A stretch of DNA of 64,000 bases from an uncultured Aquimarina sp. Lineage in GTDB: Bacteria; Bacteroidota; Bacteroidia; Flavobacteriales; Flavobacteriaceae. Position numbers and translations under genes: made by a program. The stretch lies in assembly GCF_947496855.1 (NCBI RefSeq), contig NZ_CANMED010000001.1, positions 1,178,001 to 1,242,000 on the forward strand, written 5' to 3'. The notes under the pieces are model-generated. The model was not told the origin of the DNA. It saw only the letters and a program-made list of their open reading frames with translations, and did not search any database. Positions within the stretch are counted from its first letter, which is position 1; each line of letters opens with the position of its first letter. Shown in pieces: positions 56,885 to 64,000 of this stretch.

Positions 56885-58780
56885 TTATTTTTTAATAAAC
56901 CTCGAAATTTTCCAAGTATTATTTTGGTACACTTTAATAAAGTATGTCCCAGATTGTAGTGAACTCACATCAACTTTTATAACATCATTACCTTTTAGAG
57001 TTTGTATTTTATTAATTATTTTTCCTGAAACATCTACAATAAACACGCCCGATTTACTGGAGACTCCATAAATATTTAATTGTTCAATAACTGGATTTGG
57101 ATATACTATGATCTTTAGATCATTCTTTTGAATATCATCCGAATCATCAAACCGTTGTATAGCCTGTCTTGTAATTTTAATCCAGTTAATATTCCAACCA
57201 TCGGTTACTGCATATACTCCTAAAGGATATGTCCCAGCATTTATATTCACTGTATGTGAAACTGTTGTCCAGTTCTGCCATCCTCCCGTATTTGGTATAC
57301 TAACTTCACCTAGAACAGTGGTTCCTGCGTCTAAATCAGTTGAAAACCTAGCATCATTTACTAAACTGGCGACACGATATTCTATAAGATAATTTCCAGA
57401 AGTTGGAAACGTAATATTATTAAATGCCATCCAATCACCTGAATCAATATATCCTACATTTTCTCCTCCTTCAGAACATGGTTCTGTCTGAACTCCGCTC
57501 ATAAACGTATATTCCTCTGCTTCGATAAATTTACTGAAACCTCCATCTGGCGGAGTGCTGTCAAATCCTCCTAGTGTAATTTTAATATTCTCTGGATTTG
57601 GTGTATGTATTGTTGCTGATTGATTATAAACATCATCATAAGCAAACGTATATGTTTGACTTTCGAAGCTAATATCAGTTTGATGAAAAAATTTAGAATA
57701 CCAGTTATAGGGCCAAGTTTGATAATACTTAGAAGTATCACCAAAATCTTGTAGCGTTCCTGAAGACATATTTAGGTCAACAGCATGTCTAGTAATTGCC
57801 GCCACCATTTGTGACTGCACTACTAAATCCCACCGATTTCCAGAAGCCATCACACCGCTACCTTCCATAGCCTCTATAGTTGTTGGTTTACCAAAAACAG
57901 TTCCTATCTGGCCGTCACTATCTCTCCTAAATACGAAATTAGTTCCTTCTACACCTCCTCGCCAGATGCCCGCATCTGAAGTAAATGCAAGTTCCTGGCT
58001 TGAATACTTAGACCAGATTTCATTAATATAACCATCCATAAAATCTTTCGGAAACGATTCTACTTTTGTTGGAAAATGAATTGCGCCTTCTGATGTACTT
58101 AACAAGCTCTGAAATTCGCTAGGAGCTGTGGTTTGCCATTGAGCAAGAATCTCATTGTGTTTTTTTAGCTCTCCTACTTTTTTATAAAAATTATTACCCC
58201 AAACTTCTAACCCCATAGGGTATTGATATGCATCGACTCTAGATGTATTACACCAAAGACCAAAATCATTAAAAGTTAATTCTATCAATTCAAATTTAAT
58301 TCCTTGGTTTGGATCTGTTGGATTTGCTAAATTAGGAGCAGCATATCCACTTGATGCTCCAGAATGTCCGAAAAAGTATAAATACAACTGACTCTTAAAT
58401 GAAATCATTATACGACATCCCGCTATTTTAGGAATCTGGATCGTTTTATTTGGGATATCACTTAGTTTACGAAAACAATTTGCATATTTCCCATCAAGTC
58501 CTGGACCTTGATTTCCATCAATTACGGGCCCTTGAACAGTATTAATCGAAGGATCCATATTATTAACTTGACCATTTATGGGATTTACCCATACATGACC
58601 ATCTGTAATACCTACTATCGCTATATATACTTCATTATCAGGATATTCTGAGTTATTTGATATTTCATAAGGTAGCGTTTGCCCTTTTGCTGTAATACTA
58701 AATAATAACAATAAACAAAAGAGTTTAAGAATATTATTGATTTTTGGTTCGGTTTTAAAGAGTACGTTTTTTTTCATCAT
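56885..58780 (-). CDS. GH64 beta-1,3-glucanase with CBM6, T9SS secreted
   Basis: I chose the Met pair at 58780/58777 because it begins a normal signal peptide (MKKNVLFKTEP onward, cleaved near AKG-Q); the open frame extends upstream to 58882 without coding character. The 631-aa product has a GH64 thaumatin-like laminaripentaose-producing domain (about 45-395; GITDGHVWVNP, VDAYQYPMGLEVWG, VVQSQMVAAITRHAVDLN), a CBM6-like module (about 410-545, FIEAEEYTFMSGV) and a T9SS tail (YPNPVIEQLNIYG). GH64 enzymes cut beta-1,3-glucan to pentasaccharides, complementing GH81 and GH16. Transcribed toward the 1305-aa GH16 after a 140-nt gap. Confidence 0.9.
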   Translation of the reverse strand: MMKKNVLFKTEPKINNILKLFCLLLLFSITAKGQTLPYEISNNSEYPDNEVYIAIVGITDGHVWVNPINGQVNNMDPSINTVQGPVIDGNQGPGLDGKYANCFRKLSDIPNKTIQIPKIAGCRIMISFKSQLYLYFFGHSGASSGYAAPNLANPTDPNQGIKFELIELTFNDFGLWCNTSRVDAYQYPMGLEVWGNNFYKKVGELKKHNEILAQWQTTAPSEFQSLLSTSEGAIHFPTKVESFPKDFMDGYINEIWSKYSSQELAFTSDAGIWRGGVEGTNFVFRRDSDGQIGTVFGKPTTIEAMEGSGVMASGNRWDLVVQSQMVAAITRHAVDLNMSSGTLQDFGDTSKYYQTWPYNWYSKFFHQTDISFESQTYTFAYDDVYNQSATIHTPNPENIKITLGGFDSTPPDGGFSKFIEAEEYTFMSGVQTEPCSEGGENVGYIDSGDWMAFNNITFPTSGNYLIEYRVASLVNDARFSTDLDAGTTVLGEVSIPNTGGWQNWTTVSHTVNINAGTYPLGVYAVTDGWNINWIKITRQAIQRFDDSDDIQKNDLKIIVYPNPVIEQLNIYGVSSKSGVFIVDVSGKIINKIQTLKGNDVIKVDVSSLQSGTYFIKVYQNNTWKISRFIKK

Positions 58781-59091
58781 TAAAGTAATTTGTGTAATTA
58801 AGTTAGTTTTAAAAATTTCATATAAGCAATATTCCACCATATGTGTTTTTACACATACAGCATTACTATTCCCAGTATTCAAATTGTTTCAACCTAACAA
58901 TCTGAACATCAAATATGTTTTTCCCAAGTAGTCCCGATAATTAGAAACATTAAATATTCCAATTATCTATTTCCATGTTTGATATTTAAAAAATATCATT
59001 ATCTTAAATCCGATTTCAGTTGTATAATGAATATATACTGTGCTGAAACCAAGGGTAGAGCTGAATTAAATATTCCTTGTTATGTTGGTAT
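58781..59091. other. 311-nt intergenic region upstream of GH64
   Basis: No convincing ORF. A short hairpin GATATTT-AAA-AAATATC lies at 58981-58997 and could end the transcript of the small GH16 gene. The GH64 promoter should lie here, but I cannot place it with confidence. The galactan 19-bp repeat is absent. Confidence 0.45.
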
Positions 59092-59850
59092 TTATTTCCA
59101 GATTTTGATATAATCAATCTCAAATTGCTTTGGAAAGATAGTATCATCAACTTCTGGACCCCCAAAATTACCACCAATGGCAAGGTTAATAATTATGTAA
59201 AATGGCTTATCAAAAGGCCATGTTTTGTCATTTTTAGTTTCTGGAGAAAATGTATAAACCAGCTTATTATCTATATAAAAATCTATTTTATCTTTAGTCC
59301 ATGTTGACCTATAGGAGTGAAAACCTTCTTCTATAGTACCAATTAATGTTTTCTTAGAGTTAATCGTATTGCCGAAACTTTGTCTCGTATGCAATGAATT
59401 ATAAATCGTGCGAGGTTCTTTACCTACATACTCCATAATATCTATCTCTCCACAATCTGGCCAACCTTTTTCTTCTATATCCGAACCAAGCATCCATATC
59501 GCTGGCCATAAACCATATCCTGTTGGCAGTTTAGCACGAACTTCTATAGTTCCGTACTGAAATTCTATCTTATCTTTAGTTGTTATTCTACTGGATTTAT
59601 ATACATCTCCATTTTTTGTTGCAGTAATGATCAAATTCCCATTATCTAATTTAACATTCTCCTTAGTGTAGATCTGTCTTTCATTATTACCCCAACCACA
59701 CAAATCCGGACAACCATCTCCTAATTGGTAATTCCAATAGGATTCATTTAGATTGGTGTCCTCAAAATTTTCTTCCCAAATAATAGAATTCGAATCTTGA
59801 CAAGAAAAAAGAAGCAATGGTAAAATTATATAGGTTAAGAGTTTTTTCAA
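59092..59850 (-). CDS. GH16 laminarinase, minimal lipoprotein
   Basis: The 252-aa protein has a lipobox (LLLFSC, Cys17) followed almost directly by a GH16 laminarinase domain: WGNNERQIY, LPTGYGLWPAIWMLG, the signature GEIDIMEY with Glu135, Asp137 and Glu140, and the end FEIDYIKIWK. It has no accessory modules. Such enzymes sit on the cell surface and shorten laminarin for SusCD uptake. It starts 1 nt after the GH3 stop, so the two are translationally coupled, and it is the last gene of the 63920-59092 operon. Confidence 0.92.
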   Translation of the reverse strand: MKKLLTYIILPLLLFSCQDSNSIIWEENFEDTNLNESYWNYQLGDGCPDLCGWGNNERQIYTKENVKLDNGNLIITATKNGDVYKSSRITTKDKIEFQYGTIEVRAKLPTGYGLWPAIWMLGSDIEEKGWPDCGEIDIMEYVGKEPRTIYNSLHTRQSFGNTINSKKTLIGTIEEGFHSYRSTWTKDKIDFYIDNKLVYTFSPETKNDKTWPFDKPFYIIINLAIGGNFGGPEVDDTIFPKQFEIDYIKIWK

Positions 59851-59851
59851 T

Positions 59852-62179
59852 TTATTTTAATTTAAAATTAGATGTTATAGTATTATCAGAACTTCCACCA
59901 ACAAATACTTCAAATTCTCCCTGCTCAATAATCCATTGATTCTCATTATTATAAAACCCTAAAGTCTCCTTATTTAATTCAAAACTTACTGTTTTTGTCT
60001 CTCCTGGCTTTAATGAAGTCATTTCAAAACCTTTTAATTCCTTTACTGGCCTTGTAACACTCGCAAAAAGATCTTTAATATATAATTGTACCACTTCTTT
60101 ACCTTTATAATCTCCAGAATTAGTAATATCAATTGATACATTTATTTTTGGATTAGTAACCGAGATGTTTTTTGCATTTATTTTCAAATTCTTATAATCA
60201 AAATTAGTATAACTCAATCCATGTCCAAAGGCATATAATGGAGTGTTCTTTTGATCAGAATAATGTGACCAAAAAACTATATCCGGAGCTGGTTCTGCAG
60301 GTCTCCCTGTACTTTTATGGTTATAATAAATCGGGACCTGACCAACATTTCTAGGAAAAGACATCGGTAATTTCCCGCTAGGGTTATAATCTCCATATAA
60401 CACCTGAGCTATCGCGTTTCCGCTTTGCGATCCTAACTGCCATGCTTCAACAATTGCAGGGATATGGGCAGCTGCCCAAGGTATTGCCAGTGGTCTTCCA
60501 TTATTTAAAACCAAAACAATGTTCTTATTGACTTTATAAATTTCTTCTAAAAGATCTTGTTGCACTCCAGGCAAATCGAGGGTTGTTCTACTTCGTCCTT
60601 CCCCACTTTGGAAACCAACCTCACCTAAAACCATTACCACTACGTCAACTTCTTTAGCTATTTTCACTGCTTTTCCAAATTCACTTTTATCTGTAGTATT
60701 TATTTTCGTTTCAGTTACAAACGCAGTATCCCCTATAGATACATCAGCACCTTTGGCATAAACTAATGTATTGTCTTTATATTGACGCATTCCTTCTAAA
60801 ACAGAAACCGCCGTGTTATCATCAGCTGCTATTCGCCAACTCCCTAAAGGGCTATTTTTATCACTCGCCAATGCTCCTATTAAAGCTATTTTCTGGCCTT
60901 CTTTTTTAAGTGGAAGCAATTTATTATCATTTTTGAGCAATACAATTGATTTTTTGGCCATATCTAATACAGCTTCATGATTTTCTTTGCTACCTAAAAT
61001 CATTTTCTCTCGATTCTCATCACAATATTTATAGGGATCATCAAATAAACCAAGTTCATACTTTACTCTAAGAATCCTTCTTGCAGAATCTTCTATCAAA
61101 CGTTCTTCTATTTTTCCTTCTTTTACCAAATCAGCTAAATGCTCTACATATAGATAAGATTCCATATCCATATCTGATCCGGCATTAGCAGCCATTTCTG
61201 CCGCGCTTTTTCCGTCTTTTGCATACCCATGGGCAATCATCTCGGTTATCGATCCCCAATCCGAAACTATAAAACCATTAAAATTCCAATCGCCTTTAAG
61301 AATATCTCTCTGTAACATTTTATTCCCTGTTGCAGGTATGCCATTAAGCACGTTAAACGAATTCATAAAAGTTTTCACTCCCACTTTATTTGCAGCAACA
61401 AAAGGAGGAAAAATCATATTGTTTAAAGTAGAAGTTCCTACATCTACTGTATTGTAATCTCTTCCGGATTCAGAAAAACCATATCCTGCAAAATGTTTTG
61501 CGCAAGCAGCTATTGTATTAGTAGCAGAAAGATCATCTCCCTGAAAACCTTGTACCCGAGCCACGCCTATTTTAGAACCTAAAAATGGATCTTCTCCTCC
61601 TCCTTCCATAACTCTTCCCCATCTTGCATCTCTAGATATATCTAACATTGGTGCAAATGTCCAATTAATTCCAGCCGCAGAAGCTTCCAAAGCTGCTACC
61701 TCAGCAGATTTTCTAATTGCTTCCATATCCCAACTTGCCGATTCTGCCAAGGGAATGGGACTCATTGTCTTATATCCGTGTATAACATCAAATCCTATAA
61801 TAAGAGGAATTCCTAATCTAGATTCCTCAACTGCTATTTTTTGTACTTTTTTTACATCTTCGACTCCTCTTACATTTAACATAGAGCCAACCCAACCTTT
61901 TCGTAAGTGTTCATATTTAATAGCGGCAGCTCCTTCTTTGGGTTGCGGGCCTGTTAAATCCCAAAAACCATTATACTGATTCATTTGACCTATTTTTTCT
62001 TCTAAGGTCATAACGGCAAGAAGTGAATCTACTTTTGATTCTATTTTGCTATCTAAACCGTCCGAAACGATTGTCGTATTAGTATTAAAACCTTCAGATT
62101 TCTCTGAAGAAGAATTACAACTCATCAAAAACAAACTACAAAGGATACTAACAAATATGAAATCAGTCTTTTTCATCAT
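59852..62179 (-). CDS. GH3 beta-glucosidase lipoprotein
   Basis: The 775-aa protein has a lipobox (FLMSC, Cys21). The GH3 N-terminal barrel (about 50-390) has the nucleophile Asp307 in GFIVSDWGS and the KHFAGYG motif; the C-terminal alpha/beta sandwich (about 410-640, VVMVLGEVGFQSGEGRSR) and a fibronectin-III-like domain (about 680-770) complete a normal-length bacterial beta-glucosidase (BglX-like). It releases glucose from laminari-oligosaccharides. The gene is between two laminarinase genes in one operon, 103 nt after the PKD/GH16 gene. Confidence 0.93.
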   Translation of the reverse strand: MMKKTDFIFVSILCSLFLMSCNSSSEKSEGFNTNTTIVSDGLDSKIESKVDSLLAVMTLEEKIGQMNQYNGFWDLTGPQPKEGAAAIKYEHLRKGWVGSMLNVRGVEDVKKVQKIAVEESRLGIPLIIGFDVIHGYKTMSPIPLAESASWDMEAIRKSAEVAALEASAAGINWTFAPMLDISRDARWGRVMEGGGEDPFLGSKIGVARVQGFQGDDLSATNTIAACAKHFAGYGFSESGRDYNTVDVGTSTLNNMIFPPFVAANKVGVKTFMNSFNVLNGIPATGNKMLQRDILKGDWNFNGFIVSDWGSITEMIAHGYAKDGKSAAEMAANAGSDMDMESYLYVEHLADLVKEGKIEERLIEDSARRILRVKYELGLFDDPYKYCDENREKMILGSKENHEAVLDMAKKSIVLLKNDNKLLPLKKEGQKIALIGALASDKNSPLGSWRIAADDNTAVSVLEGMRQYKDNTLVYAKGADVSIGDTAFVTETKINTTDKSEFGKAVKIAKEVDVVVMVLGEVGFQSGEGRSRTTLDLPGVQQDLLEEIYKVNKNIVLVLNNGRPLAIPWAAAHIPAIVEAWQLGSQSGNAIAQVLYGDYNPSGKLPMSFPRNVGQVPIYYNHKSTGRPAEPAPDIVFWSHYSDQKNTPLYAFGHGLSYTNFDYKNLKINAKNISVTNPKINVSIDITNSGDYKGKEVVQLYIKDLFASVTRPVKELKGFEMTSLKPGETKTVSFELNKETLGFYNNENQWIIEQGEFEVFVGGSSDNTITSNFKLK

Positions 62180-62220
62180 AAACGATCTAAAAATTTTATT
62201 TAAGCACTATTAATGTTAAT

Positions 62221-62253
62221 GAGGAAGGCTATCTGTGGTAAATAACCTTCCTT
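62221..62253 (-). terminator. Stem-loop between the PKD/GH16 and GH3 genes
   Basis: Arms GAGGAAGGCTAT (62221-62232) and ATAACCTTCCTT (62242-62253) pair fully if two G-U pairs are allowed. No T run follows on the minus strand, so it is more likely a processing or partial-attenuation hairpin inside the operon. Confidence 0.5.
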
Positions 62254-62282
62254 CTTAAAACAATTTAAAACTAAGTGTATAT

Positions 62283-63920
62283 CTATTGATAAACTCTTAC
62301 ATAATCAATTTCCATAGTAGATTCTAAAAACGAAGGATCTATGGCCCCTCCAAAAGTTCCTCCCATTGCTACATTTAATATCAAAAAGAAGTCATTATTA
62401 TAAAACGGTAAATTATTAGAATAAGAAAATGTGTGATATGGATTACCATCAATAGAAAATACAATTTCCGTTGATGACCATTCTACACTATATACATGAA
62501 AATCTGTCGAAGCTCCTGCTATATTAATTTCTTCAAAAATTGCATTACCACCATTGTTACCAGGGAAATGAAGTGCACTGGATACTACATCTTGATTATT
62601 TCCAACATGCTCCATAATATCAATTTCTCCACAATTAGGCCATCCAACTTCTGTAATATTTGAACCTAACATCCATATAGCTGGCCAAGTACCTCCTCCT
62701 GTTGGTAATTTAGCACGAACATCTACCTTTCCATAAGTAAATGAGAATAGATCCTGAGTTTTTATTCTTGCGGAAGTATATCCTCCATTTTCGGCTTTTG
62801 CAGTTATTTTAAGTAATCCATCTTCTACAATTACATTACTAGCATCATCTGTATATGATTGAGATTCTCCATTACCCCATCCATTATCTCCAGTTCCCAA
62901 ATCATATGTCCAATTTGTTGAACTTGGAGCTCCACTAGTATCAAATTCATCTGACCAAACGAGTGTATCAAAAGGTGGTTCTGCAATATCGTTAGAACCA
63001 TCAGGTTCTTCTGACGTTATTATAAACCACCAGTCAAACTCACTATTACCATCTGTAGTTCTTAGAATTAGTTCATTTGCTGGTTGTTCATCTAATTTAA
63101 ATAATTCATAACTATGATTGCCTCCTACATAATAACCAACAAAACCTATTCCAGATAAATTCAGGGTTTCTATACCTCCTGGAGCACTAACAGACCAAGA
63201 AGTTGAATAATCATTTAGTGGATAGTTTTCTATATCTGCTCCATTAGGAGCAATAGAATGTGGACCCAGTTCATCTATTAAATTAACTCTTCCGAAAACG
63301 GTTCCTGACAGATCTTCTGTAGGATTATCATTTTCACTATTGGTGATGTGCGTAAATGTACCATCAGTATTAAAAACGTAACGGTCATCATACATCCCTA
63401 CACCTGCTTTATCATTTGGTGGAGCAGGAAAAAACTCTCCTAATATTGAACCTCCCACAGGTCCCAGGCCAAAATGTCCTGGAGCTTCACTTTTAATTCT
63501 CCAAGATCCGGTAGTAAGCATCGTAATTAATTCTATTGGTGGTTCATATAATACCAGTACGTCTACTTCTACAGAGGTACTGGATGATACTCCACCAGTT
63601 CCTACCGCTATAACGGTTATCGTATAAGTACTTAAGCCTGTAATAGAAAAATCATATGATTTAGTTCCGGATGGAGATGCTTCTGAAGTTCCATTAAAAA
63701 CATATGTATATGTAATAGCATTATCTGCAGTAGCAGTAAAATTTACCGTACCGCTTCCATCACCATTTGGATTACTGGTATCTGCGCCAACAATATCAAC
63801 GGTCACTTGTATATTAGATGGAGCAACAATCTCTCCTACGGATATATCATCTTCCTGACAGCTACTGAACAAAAAAGTCAGTACTATTAAAATTCCGAAA
63901 TTATATTTTAATTTTTTCAT
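62283..63920 (-). CDS. PKD and barrel-like domain fused to GH16 laminarinase, surface lipoprotein
   Basis: The 545-aa protein has a lipobox (FLFSSC, Cys21). A PKD-like domain (about 35-122), a middle beta-rich region of about 180 residues (125-305, GSWRIKSEAPGHFG, YVFNTDGTFTHI, FDWWFIITSEEP) and a C-terminal GH16 laminarinase domain (about 318-545; GEIDIMEH with Glu432, Asp434, Glu437; end MEIDYVRVYQ) are in order. The first two parts look like a surface glycan-binding protein of the kind encoded after susD, here joined to an enzyme. It is the first gene in the window of the laminarin operon; susC and susD would be expected just upstream, beyond 64000. Confidence 0.88.
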   Translation of the reverse strand: MKKLKYNFGILIVLTFLFSSCQEDDISVGEIVAPSNIQVTVDIVGADTSNPNGDGSGTVNFTATADNAITYTYVFNGTSEASPSGTKSYDFSITGLSTYTITVIAVGTGGVSSSTSVEVDVLVLYEPPIELITMLTTGSWRIKSEAPGHFGLGPVGGSILGEFFPAPPNDKAGVGMYDDRYVFNTDGTFTHITNSENDNPTEDLSGTVFGRVNLIDELGPHSIAPNGADIENYPLNDYSTSWSVSAPGGIETLNLSGIGFVGYYVGGNHSYELFKLDEQPANELILRTTDGNSEFDWWFIITSEEPDGSNDIAEPPFDTLVWSDEFDTSGAPSSTNWTYDLGTGDNGWGNGESQSYTDDASNVIVEDGLLKITAKAENGGYTSARIKTQDLFSFTYGKVDVRAKLPTGGGTWPAIWMLGSNITEVGWPNCGEIDIMEHVGNNQDVVSSALHFPGNNGGNAIFEEINIAGASTDFHVYSVEWSSTEIVFSIDGNPYHTFSYSNNLPFYNNDFFLILNVAMGGTFGGAIDPSFLESTMEIDYVRVYQ

Positions 63921-63946
63921 GTATTTAATTTTTTGTTATCGTCGAT

Positions 63947-63998
63947 CATATTGGATTTTATGAATAAAATTACCTGATGAGCTTATAAGTCCAATATG
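63947..63998. terminator. Stem-loop at the right edge
   Basis: CATATTGGATTTTAT (63947 on) and TTATAAGTCCAATATG (ending 63998) form an imperfect inverted repeat of about 13 pairs. It lies 27 nt upstream of the PKD/GH16 start and may end or attenuate the preceding gene, probably susD or a relative. Confidence 0.45.
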
Positions 63999-64000
63999 CT

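Noticed and set aside
58781..58882. Upstream start for the GH64 gene
   Set aside because: The extra 34 residues include no signal peptide and would bury the real one; the Met pair at 58780/58777 starts it directly.
48413..63920. The galactan 19-bp repeat in the laminarin locus
   Set aside because: I found no copy with two GTYYAGTT half-sites and the 30-nt spacing there; lone GTCTAG strings (for example near 56790) lack a second half-site and a suitably placed -7 element.
1..64000. CRISPR arrays, tRNA or rRNA genes, insertion sequences
   Set aside because: I looked for regularly spaced repeats, cloverleaf-like elements and transposase motifs on both strands and saw none that held up.

Overview
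This window is AT-rich DNA from a marine Flavobacteriia-type bacterium, probably Flavobacteriaceae and possibly close to Aquimarina (the genus is inference). The signs are SusC/SusD pairs, type IX secretion (T9SS) C-terminal sorting tails of the YPNP type, Bacteroidetes lipoboxes, TAnnTTTG-type -7 promoter elements, and stacks of secreted algal-polysaccharide hydrolases. It holds no rRNA, tRNA, CRISPR array or insertion sequence that I could see.

Left and centre (1-46265) form a large red-algal galactan (agar/porphyran-type) utilisation locus that continues beyond the left edge. It contains a GH2 beta-galactosidase cut by the window start; a membrane TPR-HTH regulator; a zinc alcohol dehydrogenase, an esterase, an AraC regulator and a phytanoyl-CoA-dioxygenase-like Fe(II)/2-oxoglutarate oxygenase; and a four-gene planctomycete-type operon (DUF2231-cytochrome-LRR, Tat beta-propeller, Tat DUF1501, and a cytochrome/DUF1549/LamG/DUF1553 lipoprotein). 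Next come a Leloir operon (galK-galT-lacI type regulator), a decayed NUDIX-type regulator, a sulfatase, a GH16, a GH86 and a small T9SS protein. The divergent arm has susC, susD, a surface glycan-binding lipoprotein, a GH16 agarase, a PhoD-like phosphoesterase, a second GH86, a multi-CBM GH16 agarase, and a KDG kinase plus KDPG aldolase. The secreted enzymes cut the galactan, SusCD imports oligosaccharides, galactose enters the Leloir pathway, and the anhydrogalactose branch would end at the kinase/aldolase pair. The anhydrogalactose dehydrogenase/cycloisomerase and GH117 are not in the window.

The right part (48413-63920, all on the minus strand) is a laminarin (beta-1,3-glucan) locus: GH81, a 1305-aa GH16, GH64, a small GH16 lipoprotein, a GH3 beta-glucosidase, and a PKD/GH16 lipoprotein. 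Its own SusCD is probably just past the right edge. A GH2 glycosidase (46498-48315) sits at the junction.

The most striking signal is regulatory. Six promoters of the galactan locus carry a 19-bp direct repeat (consensus GTYYAGTTTTWGTCTAGTT, half-sites 11 bp apart). In every case exactly 30 nt separate it from a -7 element of TAnnTTTG type. This ties the GH2, the planctomycete-type operon, the GH86/GH16/sulfatase arm, susCD, the second GH86 and the multi-CBM GH16 into one regulon. It makes the uncharacterised cytochrome/DUF1501/DUF1549 operon a probable functional part of galactan use. A second notable signal is a wrecked NUDIX regulator gene beside an intact 16-bp-arm palindrome upstream of galK.
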